This document shows, piece by piece, positions 1-7,151 of a stretch of 64,000 nt of DNA. The DNA is from Paracoccus denitrificans. GTDB taxonomy: Bacteria; Pseudomonadota; Alphaproteobacteria; Rhodobacterales; Rhodobacteraceae. Position 1 is the first letter of the stretch. Each line of letters begins with the position of its first letter. The stretch is from the NCBI GenBank assembly GCA_003240735.1, contig QFNE01000003.1, positions 62,001-126,000 on the forward strand, written 5' to 3'. The translations under genes and the position numbers were made by a program. A model generated the notes under the pieces. It searched no databases. It saw only the letters and a program-made list of their open reading frames with translations, and was not told the DNA's origin.

Positions 1-222
1 CGGGTCGGCCACCACGTCGTCAAATACGGTGACGTCGAAGCCGTGCGCGGCGAGTGACGTCAGGGCCGGGGTCAGGACGCCGGTTTCATGCAGGAACCTG
101 TCGGTGACGATCAGCAGGCGCCGCGCGTCAAAGCGCGCTGCCAGCAGTTCGCCCATGCGCCGCGCGCCGCCCCATTCGACCAGCAACGATCCGGGGGTGT
201 CGAAAGAAAACGCCCCGCTCAT
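1..222 (-). CDS. Iron-containing alcohol dehydrogenase, N-terminal part (cut by window edge)
   Basis: The ATG at 222 opens a frame that runs off the left edge after about 74 residues. The visible part begins MSGAFSFDTPGSLLVEWG and continues with a Rossmann-like strand (RRLLIVTD) and a second one (GFDVTVFDDVVADP). This matches the N-terminal dinucleotide-binding half of group III iron-dependent alcohol dehydrogenases, which reduce or oxidise aldehydes and alcohols with NAD(P). The metal-binding half lies outside the window, so catalytic residues cannot be checked. Its ATG overlaps the TGA of the upstream DUF2218 gene (ATGA), so it is probably translated as the last visible cistron of the exbB-exbD-tonB-SIP operon. 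Its role in an iron-uptake operon is unclear. Confidence 0.75.
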   Translation of the reverse strand, partial: MSGAFSFDTPGSLLVEWGGARRMGELLAARFDARRLLIVTDRFLHETGVLTPALTSLAAHGFDVTVFDDVVADP

Positions 223-512
223 GGGGTGGGCACCGCGAACCAGTCCAGCGGCTGGGGGTCATCACGATGGGCAAAGCGGACAAGGTGACGTTCCAGCACG
301 TCGGCCACGCGGCGTGCATCGTCTTCGGTCGCGCCTTCGGCTGACAGTTCAAGCCCCACGTCGGTCAGGGCCACGACGCCGGTCCCGGCCTCGAACTCAA
401 AGGTTGCGCGGGTATCGGACTGCTCCACCGGGATCTTGTGGCCGAAATGCTTGGCCATCGTTCCCAGAAGCTGGGGTCCACGCTCGGTCGCGAATCTGGT
501 CGTCACCTGCAT
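219..512 (-). CDS. DUF2218 domain protein
   Basis: This is a 97-residue protein that is almost entirely a DUF2218 domain. Typical features are the opening TTRFATERGPQLLGTMAKHFGHK, the strand-rich middle around FEFEAG, and the closing VADVLERHLVRFAHRD. In known genomes DUF2218 proteins occur next to, or fused to, siderophore-interacting proteins, and no biochemical function is established. Here the gene lies 26 bp after a SIP gene that carries its own N-terminal DUF2218 copy. A GGAAAGG ribosome site lies just before the ATG. Its stop codon overlaps the start of the alcohol dehydrogenase gene. It probably assists iron release from imported siderophores in the cytoplasm. Confidence 0.85.
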   Translation of the reverse strand: MQVTTRFATERGPQLLGTMAKHFGHKIPVEQSDTRATFEFEAGTGVVALTDVGLELSAEGATEDDARRVADVLERHLVRFAHRDDPQPLDWFAVPTP

Positions 513-538
513 CGGTCAACCCTTTCCTTGGCTGGTTT

Positions 539-1525
539 TCAGGCCGCCTTGGACCGGGACCAGTAGGCGGCAGATGTGAATTCCGTCTTCTTCAGGCCGC
601 GCTGGGTCAGAAGGGTGCGCACCGCGCGCGCCTCATCATCCGGGCCTGCGAACCAGATATAGGGGCCGCCGGGCCGCGCGACATCCCCAACGGCGGCCAG
701 CAGGTCATCCGTTGGCCTGACCAGCGGGTTGTTCGCCAGATCGCCCAGATCGTGGACGGCGGCACGGACATGGGCGCGGCTGATGCTGCAGCCCAGGTGC
801 AGCATGCGGCTGATGGCGGGCACGGCCGTTTCGTCGCCGAAAAGGACGATCTCCGCCGCATCCGGGCAGCGCCCGCCGCCCGGCCCTATGATAGCGACTT
901 CGGCCCCCGTCGGCACGGTCCGCGTCCAGTCACAGGTAGGGCTAAGGTCGTGGCGGAACACGTCGAAGTCGATCCACCCCGGTCCGTGATCGACCGTGGT
1001 ATAGACCGGGCGATGCAGCGCAGCATCGCCGTCAGGCCAGACGGTGCGCCCCGTTTCGGAAATGCGGGGCCACACCGGTTGACGGCCCGAAGGCGGCAGC
1101 AGCAAGCGGAAATGCAGGCTGCCGGTCCAGAACCTGTCTGCATCTTGCCCAGACAGACGCACGCGCGTGAAGCCCGGCGACCGTTGCGTGATCCGGGTCA
1201 CGCGCATGAGCGAAAGCCCCGGCGCCAATGCGCCTGCCGCCACGCTGTCCCACGCGACCTCAATCCCCTCGTCACCCAGAAGCTGGGTGGCGCTGTCCTG
1301 CAGCGTCAGGACCATCTGGCGTTCCCCGCCCGAGATTTCGACCCGCGCCCCCGGTGCGTCCGGGATCAGGCGCAGCTCGCACCCCCAGACGTGCAGCGTC
1401 ATGCGGCCCGGCGTATCGGTCAGCGGGCAGTCCCACGCCACGGCGCGCGCACGGATCAGCGCAGCCGCAGCGCCCGCACCCGTGGCAATGCGGCCATTGA
1501 CCGCTGACAGGGGAGACGCGCTCAT
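539..1525 (-). CDS. Siderophore-interacting protein (ferric-siderophore reductase) with N-terminal DUF2218
   Basis: This is a 328-residue cytoplasmic flavoprotein expected to release iron from imported ferric siderophores by reduction. Residues of about 10-100 resemble DUF2218. The rest is a ferredoxin-reductase-like SIP module: an RVRLSG strand, the FAD-binding RPVYTTVDH motif, WIDFDVFRHD, the GPGGG loop, and the family C-terminus ending AAYWSRSKAA. The ATG at 1525 was chosen because it overlaps the TGA of tonB (ATGA). An open reading frame extends further upstream, but that stretch lies inside tonB and has no SIP similarity. The gene is the fourth cistron of the minus-strand iron operon. 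A DUF2218-SIP fusion followed by a second free DUF2218 gene is unusual. Confidence 0.9.
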   Translation of the reverse strand: MSASPLSAVNGRIATGAGAAAALIRARAVAWDCPLTDTPGRMTLHVWGCELRLIPDAPGARVEISGGERQMVLTLQDSATQLLGDEGIEVAWDSVAAGALAPGLSLMRVTRITQRSPGFTRVRLSGQDADRFWTGSLHFRLLLPPSGRQPVWPRISETGRTVWPDGDAALHRPVYTTVDHGPGWIDFDVFRHDLSPTCDWTRTVPTGAEVAIIGPGGGRCPDAAEIVLFGDETAVPAISRMLHLGCSISRAHVRAAVHDLGDLANNPLVRPTDDLLAAVGDVARPGGPYIWFAGPDDEARAVRTLLTQRGLKKTEFTSAAYWSRSKAA

Positions 1526-2412
1526 CGTCCCTGCACCGCGACCGGGACGGTCACCGTCTTGGCACCGCCAGGTGGCGGGGGCATTTTCGGCATCCGCTGC
1601 GCCTGACGCGCCAACACGGCATCGACGGCCGGGTCGCCCGTACCTTGCACCAGTTGGGCCGAGGTTGCCCCGGATGCCGAAACGCTGATGCGGACCGTCG
1701 CCCGGATCGTGCCGCGCTGACCGCGAATACTGGCCCGCTGCATATGGGCCGCCACGCGCGATTGCAGTTTCTGCTGCCATGACGCCTCGGCCCGCGGGTT
1801 GCTTGCCGCCTGACCGGCGGGGGCACCGCCCGACTGCGCGCTGCGCGCCGGCGCCTGTCGCGCGGGTTCCCGCCGGGGCGTTTCCGCCTGGCGGCGCTCC
1901 TGACGCGGCTTTTCGGGTTCACGACGCGTCTCACGCCGTTCCGGCTCTGGTTCAGGCTCTGGCTCTGGCTCGACCGGACGTTCCGGTCGCTGGCGCGGCG
2001 GCTGGGATTCGGTCAGGCGCGGCGACAGGCTGGCAAAGTCGGGCGGCGGCAGCGGCACCGTCGGAGGTGGTGTGAAATCCGGAATCTCGGCCATGTCGGG
2101 CTGAAGCGGCTCTGGCGGCGCTGGCTGGTCCGGCGGCGGTGGGGCGTCGTCCGGCAAGGGCGGCGGCACGTCTTCTTCAGGCGCGGGTTCCTGCGGGGCC
2201 GGGTCGGATGTCGGTTCCAGTTCGGGGATGGCACTGGGATCGGGGGTCGTGGCTGGCGCTAGGTCAACCTCGATCGCGTCGGCCGCGGCGGGCAGACCTG
2301 CGGGTTCCTGCCGCATCAGCCATGCTGCAGCGGCCATGTGCGCCGACACGACAAGGACCGCCACCGACCCCCAAAGCGCCTTGTGCGCGATGCCAAGCCC
2401 GCGGTCTGTCAT
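1522..2412 (-). CDS. tonB: TonB energy transducer
   Basis: This is a 296-residue periplasm-spanning protein that passes proton-motive-force energy from ExbB/ExbD to outer-membrane receptors. One N-terminal membrane anchor lies at residues of about 13-33 (KALWGSVAVLVVSAHMAAAA). A long Pro/Glu-rich rod follows, with PPPLPDD, PEPEPEPEPE and repeated Arg/Glu blocks. The C-terminal TonB domain (about 205-296) contains the YP-less alphaproteobacterial form GTIRATVRISVSASGATS and ends PVAVQGR. The ATG overlaps the exbD stop, and its own stop overlaps the SIP start, so translation of the three genes is probably coupled. Length and architecture fit the family. Confidence 0.92.
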   Translation of the reverse strand: MTDRGLGIAHKALWGSVAVLVVSAHMAAAAWLMRQEPAGLPAAADAIEVDLAPATTPDPSAIPELEPTSDPAPQEPAPEEDVPPPLPDDAPPPPDQPAPPEPLQPDMAEIPDFTPPPTVPLPPPDFASLSPRLTESQPPRQRPERPVEPEPEPEPEPERRETRREPEKPRQERRQAETPRREPARQAPARSAQSGGAPAGQAASNPRAEASWQQKLQSRVAAHMQRASIRGQRGTIRATVRISVSASGATSAQLVQGTGDPAVDAVLARQAQRMPKMPPPPGGAKTVTVPVAVQGR

Positions 2413-2894
2413 GGCTGCGGCGTCGCGGCGGGTGCGGATGCAGGTGCAGGTGCGGCGGCGGGCGGGGCGCTGGTCGCATCCAGGCCGACCAGCGCGATTT
2501 TCAGAAAGCCTGCGTCCCGCATCTGGTTCATCACGGTCATCAGGTCACCGTAAGGCACGGCGGCATCCGCGCGCAGGAAGATGCGTCGCTGGTTGTCACC
2601 TTCGGTCGCGGTGGTCAGCGCCTGTTGAAGCGCGCCTGCCGGGATCGGATCATTCCCCAGTGCCAGCGACAGGTCCGGCTTCACCGTCAGCCAGACCGGC
2701 GTGTCAGGCCGTTCGGCGACCGGCGCGTTCGATACGGGCAAATCGACGTTGATATCCACCGTGGCCAGCGGTGCCGCGACCATGAAGATGATCAGCAGAA
2801 CCAGCATCACGTCGATGAAGGGCGTGACGTTGATCTCGTGGTTCTCGACCAGCTCGTCGCTGTCGCCACCGGTGTTCCGGATGCCGCCCGCCAT
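2409..2894 (-). CDS. exbD: Biopolymer transport protein ExbD
   Basis: This is a 161-residue inner-membrane protein of the TonB-ExbB-ExbD motor. A short cytoplasmic start (with VENHEINVTPFIDVMLVLL) leads into the single transmembrane helix at about 24-42. That helix carries the invariant proton-carrying Asp in the FIDVMLVLLIIF segment. The periplasmic domain follows (residues 45-140, e.g. DINVDLPVSNAP, IFLRADAAVPYGDLM). The last 20 residues are an Ala/Pro tail. The start overlaps the last base of exbB (TGATG), and the stop overlaps tonB. Gene order exbB-exbD-tonB is standard for alphaproteobacterial iron systems. Confidence 0.94.
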   Translation of the reverse strand: MAGGIRNTGGDSDELVENHEINVTPFIDVMLVLLIIFMVAAPLATVDINVDLPVSNAPVAERPDTPVWLTVKPDLSLALGNDPIPAGALQQALTTATEGDNQRRIFLRADAAVPYGDLMTVMNQMRDAGFLKIALVGLDATSAPPAAAPAPASAPAATPQP

Positions 2895-3907
2895 CAGACC
2901 GACTGCCCTGCAGCCTTGCGGTCAAGGTCGCGCGACACAAGCCGCTCGACCCCCGCCGCGGCTTCGTTCAGGCGCAGGCGATAGCCGCCGACGGCGCGCG
3001 CAAAGCCGTTATAGATGACGACCGCCGGAATGGCTGCGACCAGACCGATTGCCGTCGCCAACAGCGCTTCGGCAATGCCGGGCGCGACGACGGCAAGGTT
3101 TGTCGTGTTCGATTCCGAAATGCTGATGAAGCTGTTCATGATGCCCCAGACGGTCCCGAACAGACCGACAAACGGCGCAACGGACCCGATGGTTGCCAGC
3201 ACGCCGGTGCCGCGGTTCATGTTCCGCGCCGCACGCGCCTGTATCTGCGACAACTGTGACCCGATCCTGTCCTGTACGCCCGAGGCCGACAGCTCGGGCC
3301 CCGAGCGGTTCAGTTCGCGCGCAGCGGCACGCAGCATCCGGGCGTCCGGCGCACTTCCGTTTGCAGTCGGCAACACGGCGCGCAGCGAGTCCGCTTCCTC
3401 GATCCGGCGGGCGCCGCGGCCGACGCGGGCCATGGCCGCGCCGTATTCGAACAGCTTGACGATCAGGATGGTCCACGTCGCAACCGAGGCCAAAGCAAGA
3501 CCGATCATCACGGCCTTCACGACGATGTCGGCGGCCCGGAACATGCCCATGGGCGACAGATCGTGAGGCAGCGTGTCGATCTGGATCGGGGTTGACGCGG
3601 GGGCCGAGGGGGCGGGCGCACCGGCTGACGTCGCGTCAGGTGTCGCGTCAGGTATCGTTGCGGGGATAGGCGCCGGGGCGGTCGTCGCAGGCGCGGGTGC
3701 GGTCCCCGGCGTCGCGGTCGTCCCCGGCAGTGGCGCATCCGGGACGGGTGTGGCTGGTGCGGCAGGTGTCTCGGCAGCAACATTCGGTGCCGGGTCGGTT
3801 GCCGTCTGGGCACTTGCCGTGTGCGGGATCATGGCCATGGCTGTCAGGATGACGGCAACCGGCAGCGCGGTTGCGGTCCGGGTGATCGAGGATCGGTAAA
3901 ACGGCAT
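2894..3907 (-). CDS. exbB: TonB-system energizer ExbB, with long Ala/Pro/Thr N-terminal linker
   Basis: This is a 337-residue inner-membrane proton-channel subunit. A signal peptide-like start (MPFYRSSITRTATALPVAV to ASA) is followed by about 80 residues of low-complexity Ala/Pro/Thr, then PHDLSPMGMF and three transmembrane segments of the MotA/TolQ/ExbB fold. The diagnostic core is FVGLFGTVWGIMNSFISIS and GIAEALLATAIGLVAAIPAVV, near residues 245-310. The extended periplasmic N-terminus is common in alphaproteobacterial ExbB proteins. It is the first gene of the minus-strand iron operon, divergent from the TonB-dependent receptor, so both directions are probably controlled from the shared 197-bp intergenic region. 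Confidence 0.93.
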   Translation of the reverse strand: MPFYRSSITRTATALPVAVILTAMAMIPHTASAQTATDPAPNVAAETPAAPATPVPDAPLPGTTATPGTAPAPATTAPAPIPATIPDATPDATSAGAPAPSAPASTPIQIDTLPHDLSPMGMFRAADIVVKAVMIGLALASVATWTILIVKLFEYGAAMARVGRGARRIEEADSLRAVLPTANGSAPDARMLRAAARELNRSGPELSASGVQDRIGSQLSQIQARAARNMNRGTGVLATIGSVAPFVGLFGTVWGIMNSFISISESNTTNLAVVAPGIAEALLATAIGLVAAIPAVVIYNGFARAVGGYRLRLNEAAAGVERLVSRDLDRKAAGQSV

Positions 3908-4016
3908 CTGACAGACCTTGCTGAACTGTTTTGCATCGACGCGAACGATGGCTGTCGGGGCGCATCAGCCCCAAAAACTGTGTCCGCGCGGCTTCACTTC
4001 AAGACTCTGACCATAA

Positions 4017-4039
4017 TTGTCAACTATCCAAGTTGACAA
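4017..4039. promoter_or_regulatory. Perfect 9-bp inverted repeat between exbB and the siderophore receptor; candidate iron-responsive operator
   Basis: TTGTCAACT and AGTTGACAA form a perfect inverted repeat around a 5-bp centre (ATCCA). Each arm contains the -35 consensus TTGACA, one facing the receptor gene (4033-4038) and one facing exbB (complement of 4017-4022). It lies in the only promoter region for both halves of the locus. It does not look like the Irr ICE box or a simple RirA TGA-N9-TCA box. No good -10 hexamer is evident at 17 bp, so the site could be an operator, a pair of -35 elements, or both. Confidence 0.5.
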
Positions 4040-4104
4040 GTTGCGCGGCTCACTGGCACGGCTGCGTTCATGGCACTTGTGACGCTGGTCGTCTGCCAAC
4101 CCCT

Positions 4105-6249
4105 ATGAAACCTGAAAGGTCGATACACGTGCGCGTTGCTTCTTTCCGTGCCGCTTTGCTTGCAGGCTGCAGCCTGACTGCGCTTGCCGTTCCCGCCTGG
4201 GCGCAGGACGGCGAAAACACCCAGAACATCACGCTGGACACCGTCGTGATCGACGCGACTGCCCCGACGCAGGGGTACGTCGTGCCCACCACCCAGATCG
4301 CGACCAAGACCGAAGCCAGCGTTCTGGAAACGCAGCAGTCTGTGTCAGTGGTCACCGGCCAGCAGATCCGCGACCAGGGCGCCACGTCGGTCGGTCAGGC
4401 GCTGGCCTACAGCGCCGGCGCGGTGGCCCAGCCCTATGGCGCAACGCCCGGTTTTGATGAGCCCAACGTGCGGGGTTTTGGCAGCAATAATTCGCAATAC
4501 CTCAACGGTCTGCGCATGGTCCGCAAGTTCGGCGCCCCATCGCTGGAGCTTTACGGGCTGGAGCGGGTCGAACTGCTGCGCGGTCCGTCATCGGCTCTGT
4601 ACGGCGCAGGTTCGCCCGGCGGGATCGTCAACCTTGTGCAGAAACACGCCCAAGCCGAGGACTTTGCCGAAGCCGGCGTCGGATACGGCAGTTTTGGCGA
4701 CGCCAATGTCTTTTTCGACGTGAACCGCGCCCCAAGCGAGACGTTGGCCTGGCGCCTGACCGGCAAGCTTTCCAAGACCGAAGAACAGGTCAAGGACGTC
4801 ACCAACGATCGCGGTTACCTGGCCAGCGCATTCCGCTGGCAGCTGGATGATCTGAGCACGCTTGACCTGATGGTGTCCTACCAGAAGGACAGCCCGATTT
4901 CGCCCGCCGGCGTGCCTTTCGGGCTGACCCGCATCGCCAATCAGAAAGATCTGCGCGAATTCTATGCGGGCTACCCCGATGCCACCGACAGCGATCGCAA
5001 GATGCTGAATGTCGGCGTCGAATACGGTCGCGATCTGGAAAACGGCTGGCGGCTGGACCAGAGCTTCCGCTATCAGAAATTCGACTGGGATTATACGATC
5101 TTCACGTCGAATGCGCTGTCGGCGGATGGCAACTTCATCAACCTGAACATGACCGACCAGCGTGAGGACAGCGACGCGCTGACCATCGACAACCGCCTGA
5201 CCGGAGAGGTCACGACCGGGGCCGCGACCCACAAGCTGCTGTTCGGCATCGACATGTCGCGCAGCCGGTTGGATAACACGACCGACTTTCTTTACCCGCA
5301 GGACATCGACTGGCGAAATCCCAACCGTGATATCGCCGTGGCGGGTCGCCTGTGGTATTCCAAGACCGAGGATCTGACGATCCAGCAAGCCGGCGTCTAT
5401 GCCCAGGATGAGATTTCGTGGGACAAATGGCGCGCCTCGTTGGGCTTGCGGCACAGCTGGGTCAAACAGACGGGAACGGTGGATTCGCTGTTCGTGGACG
5501 CGGCCGGAAACCGTTACCCGGGATCGTCGAACGCGTATCAGAAAGACGATGCCACCACGGGCCGTGCCGGTCTGTCGTATCTGTTCGACAACAACATCGC
5601 GCCCTACATTTCTTATGCGACGTCGTTTGATCCGGAAATCGGCACCGACCGCAACGGCCGCTCCTTCAAGCCGACCAAAGGCAAGCAGTGGGAGGTCGGT
5701 GTCAAATACCAGCCGACGAACGACATTCTGCTGACCGCGGCGGTCTACGACCTCAAGCAGACGAACGTCGTGCGCAACGATGCGAACTTTGCCCCGTATC
5801 AGATCGGAGAGGTTCATTCCCGCGGCGTCGAGCTGGAAGCGACGGCTGAACTGGCCCAAGGCTGGGACGTGCGCGCGGCCTATACCTATACCGACGCGCG
5901 TCAGGGCGGCGATGCGCCGAATGCGTCGACCTCGATCGAAGGCAACCGTGCGGCCAACTCGCCCTATAACACGGCCAGCGTCTGGCTGGATCGCGACTTC
6001 GACAACGGTCTGCGGGTCGGCGGTGGCGTGCGCTATGTCGGCAGCCGTTATGGCGACGATGCCAACAACTACAAGCTGGACAGCTATACCCTCGTCGATC
6101 TGGGCGCACGCTATACCCGCGACAACATCGAGGCGTCGCTGAACGTGCTGAACCTTGCCGACAAGGTCTATCTTGCCAGCTGCAGCCAGTTCTACTGCAA
6201 CTATGGCGAAGGCCGCGAAGTGCAGGCCCAGCTGACTTATAAGTGGTAA
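4105..6249 (+). CDS. TonB-dependent siderophore receptor
   Basis: This outer-membrane receptor has about 714 residues and belongs to the ferrichrome/hydroxamate (FhuA/FoxA-like) class. A signal peptide ends near AVPAWA|QDG. A TonB box follows (LDTVVID, about residues 44-50), then the plug domain (VLETQQSVSVVTGQQIRDQGATSV, YLNGLRMV, ERVELLRGPSSALYG, GSPGGIVNLVQK), and a 22-strand barrel ending in a terminal Trp (QAQLTYKW), as expected for beta-barrel assembly. The ATG at 4105 has little ribosome site. A GTG at 4129, preceded by GAAAGG, gives a compact signal peptide (MRVASFRAALL) and is a serious alternative. The frame stays open upstream to 3931 but without homology. The gene overlaps fhuD by 7 bp. 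Confidence 0.93.
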   Translation: MKPERSIHVRVASFRAALLAGCSLTALAVPAWAQDGENTQNITLDTVVIDATAPTQGYVVPTTQIATKTEASVLETQQSVSVVTGQQIRDQGATSVGQALAYSAGAVAQPYGATPGFDEPNVRGFGSNNSQYLNGLRMVRKFGAPSLELYGLERVELLRGPSSALYGAGSPGGIVNLVQKHAQAEDFAEAGVGYGSFGDANVFFDVNRAPSETLAWRLTGKLSKTEEQVKDVTNDRGYLASAFRWQLDDLSTLDLMVSYQKDSPISPAGVPFGLTRIANQKDLREFYAGYPDATDSDRKMLNVGVEYGRDLENGWRLDQSFRYQKFDWDYTIFTSNALSADGNFINLNMTDQREDSDALTIDNRLTGEVTTGAATHKLLFGIDMSRSRLDNTTDFLYPQDIDWRNPNRDIAVAGRLWYSKTEDLTIQQAGVYAQDEISWDKWRASLGLRHSWVKQTGTVDSLFVDAAGNRYPGSSNAYQKDDATTGRAGLSYLFDNNIAPYISYATSFDPEIGTDRNGRSFKPTKGKQWEVGVKYQPTNDILLTAAVYDLKQTNVVRNDANFAPYQIGEVHSRGVELEATAELAQGWDVRAAYTYTDARQGGDAPNASTSIEGNRAANSPYNTASVWLDRDFDNGLRVGGGVRYVGSRYGDDANNYKLDSYTLVDLGARYTRDNIEASLNVLNLADKVYLASCSQFYCNYGEGREVQAQLTYKW

Positions 6250-7151
6250 GCCAATCCACCATCACCCGCCGCCGTCTTGTCAAAGGGATGGCGGCGGGTT
6301 CGCTTTTGGCGGCAACGGGTATGGCAGCCCCTGCCGCCCGTGCCGATGCGCCCCGACCGCGGCTGGCGGCGATCGACTGGGCCATGCTTGAAACCGCAGT
6401 GGCCTTGGGACACATGCCCGTCGCCGTGTGCGAGTTGATCCGATACCGCGAAGACGCCGTAGAACCGGTCATTCCTGCCGACGTCACGGACCTTGGGCTG
6501 CGCGGATCGCCCAATTACGAGCTGCTGCAGCTGGTCCGGCCCGACCTCATCCTGACATCTCCGTTTTACGCGCAGCATCAGGCGCGGTTCGAAACCATCG
6601 CGCCGGTGTTGTCGCTGCCCTTCTATACCCCCGGCACGCCGCCGCTGGCGCCTGCCTTTGCCGCGCTGGATGCGATGGCCGATGCGCTGAACGACCCCGG
6701 CGCCGCCCTGCGCGCCCGCGCAGCGGCCGAGGCGGAGATTGCCGCGCTGATCCCGCGCCTTGCCCCCTTCAACGACCGGCCCGTCAGCCTGATCGACATC
6801 GGCGACGCGCGTCACATCCGCAGCTTTGGGTTCGACAGCATGTTCGGCGACATGCTGGCTCGCCTTGGGCTGACGAACGGGTGGACCGATCCCACGCAGT
6901 TCAGTTTTCGCGCGCCATTGCCGCTGGAGCGACTGGCCGATGTGCCCGACGCCCGCGTCGTCATCGTCGGCCCGATCCCGGTCGAGGCCCGCGAAGGCAT
7001 TGCCCGCAGCGTTCTGTGGAACGCCTTGCCCGCGGTCGCCGAAAACCGGGTCTACCAGCTTCAGACCGTCAACGCCTTTGGCGGAATCCTTGCCGGGCTG
7101 CGGTTTGCGCGGCTGCTGACGCAGGCGTTCGAAACGGGACCGGTCGCATGA
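6243..7151 (+). CDS. fhuD: Periplasmic ferric-siderophore binding protein, FhuD-like
   Basis: This is a 302-residue substrate-binding protein that carries ferric hydroxamate from the receptor to FhuBC. A twin-arginine signal (TRRRLVKGMAAGSLLAATG) ends near AARA. The helical-backbone binding protein fold is visible from the opening AAIDWAMLETAVALG, LIRYREDAVEPVIPADVTDLGLRGSPNYELL and RPDLILTSPFY. The end, VYQLQTVNAFGGILAGLRFARLL, is characteristic of FhuD. The start codon is GTG, inside the last codons of the receptor gene. The stop overlaps the fhuB start. Tat export fits a protein of this group in alphaproteobacteria. Confidence 0.9.
   Translation: MVSQSTITRRRLVKGMAAGSLLAATGMAAPAARADAPRPRLAAIDWAMLETAVALGHMPVAVCELIRYREDAVEPVIPADVTDLGLRGSPNYELLQLVRPDLILTSPFYAQHQARFETIAPVLSLPFYTPGTPPLAPAFAALDAMADALNDPGAALRARAAAEAEIAALIPRLAPFNDRPVSLIDIGDARHIRSFGFDSMFGDMLARLGLTNGWTDPTQFSFRAPLPLERLADVPDARVVIVGPIPVEAREGIARSVLWNALPAVAENRVYQLQTVNAFGGILAGLRFARLLTQAFETGPVA

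Noticed and set aside
29..1507. Long plus-strand open frame of 492 codons opposite the SIP gene
   Set aside because: Arg/Pro-rich low-complexity translation, no family motif, and it lies antisense to well-supported genes; GC-rich DNA gives such frames by chance.
4588..5859. Minus-strand frame of 423 codons opposite the siderophore receptor
   Set aside because: No recognisable domain; the receptor on the other strand has clear plug and barrel motifs.
6428..7147. N-terminal extension of fhuB
   Set aside because: It overlaps fhuD completely, and residues are Arg-rich without membrane segments.
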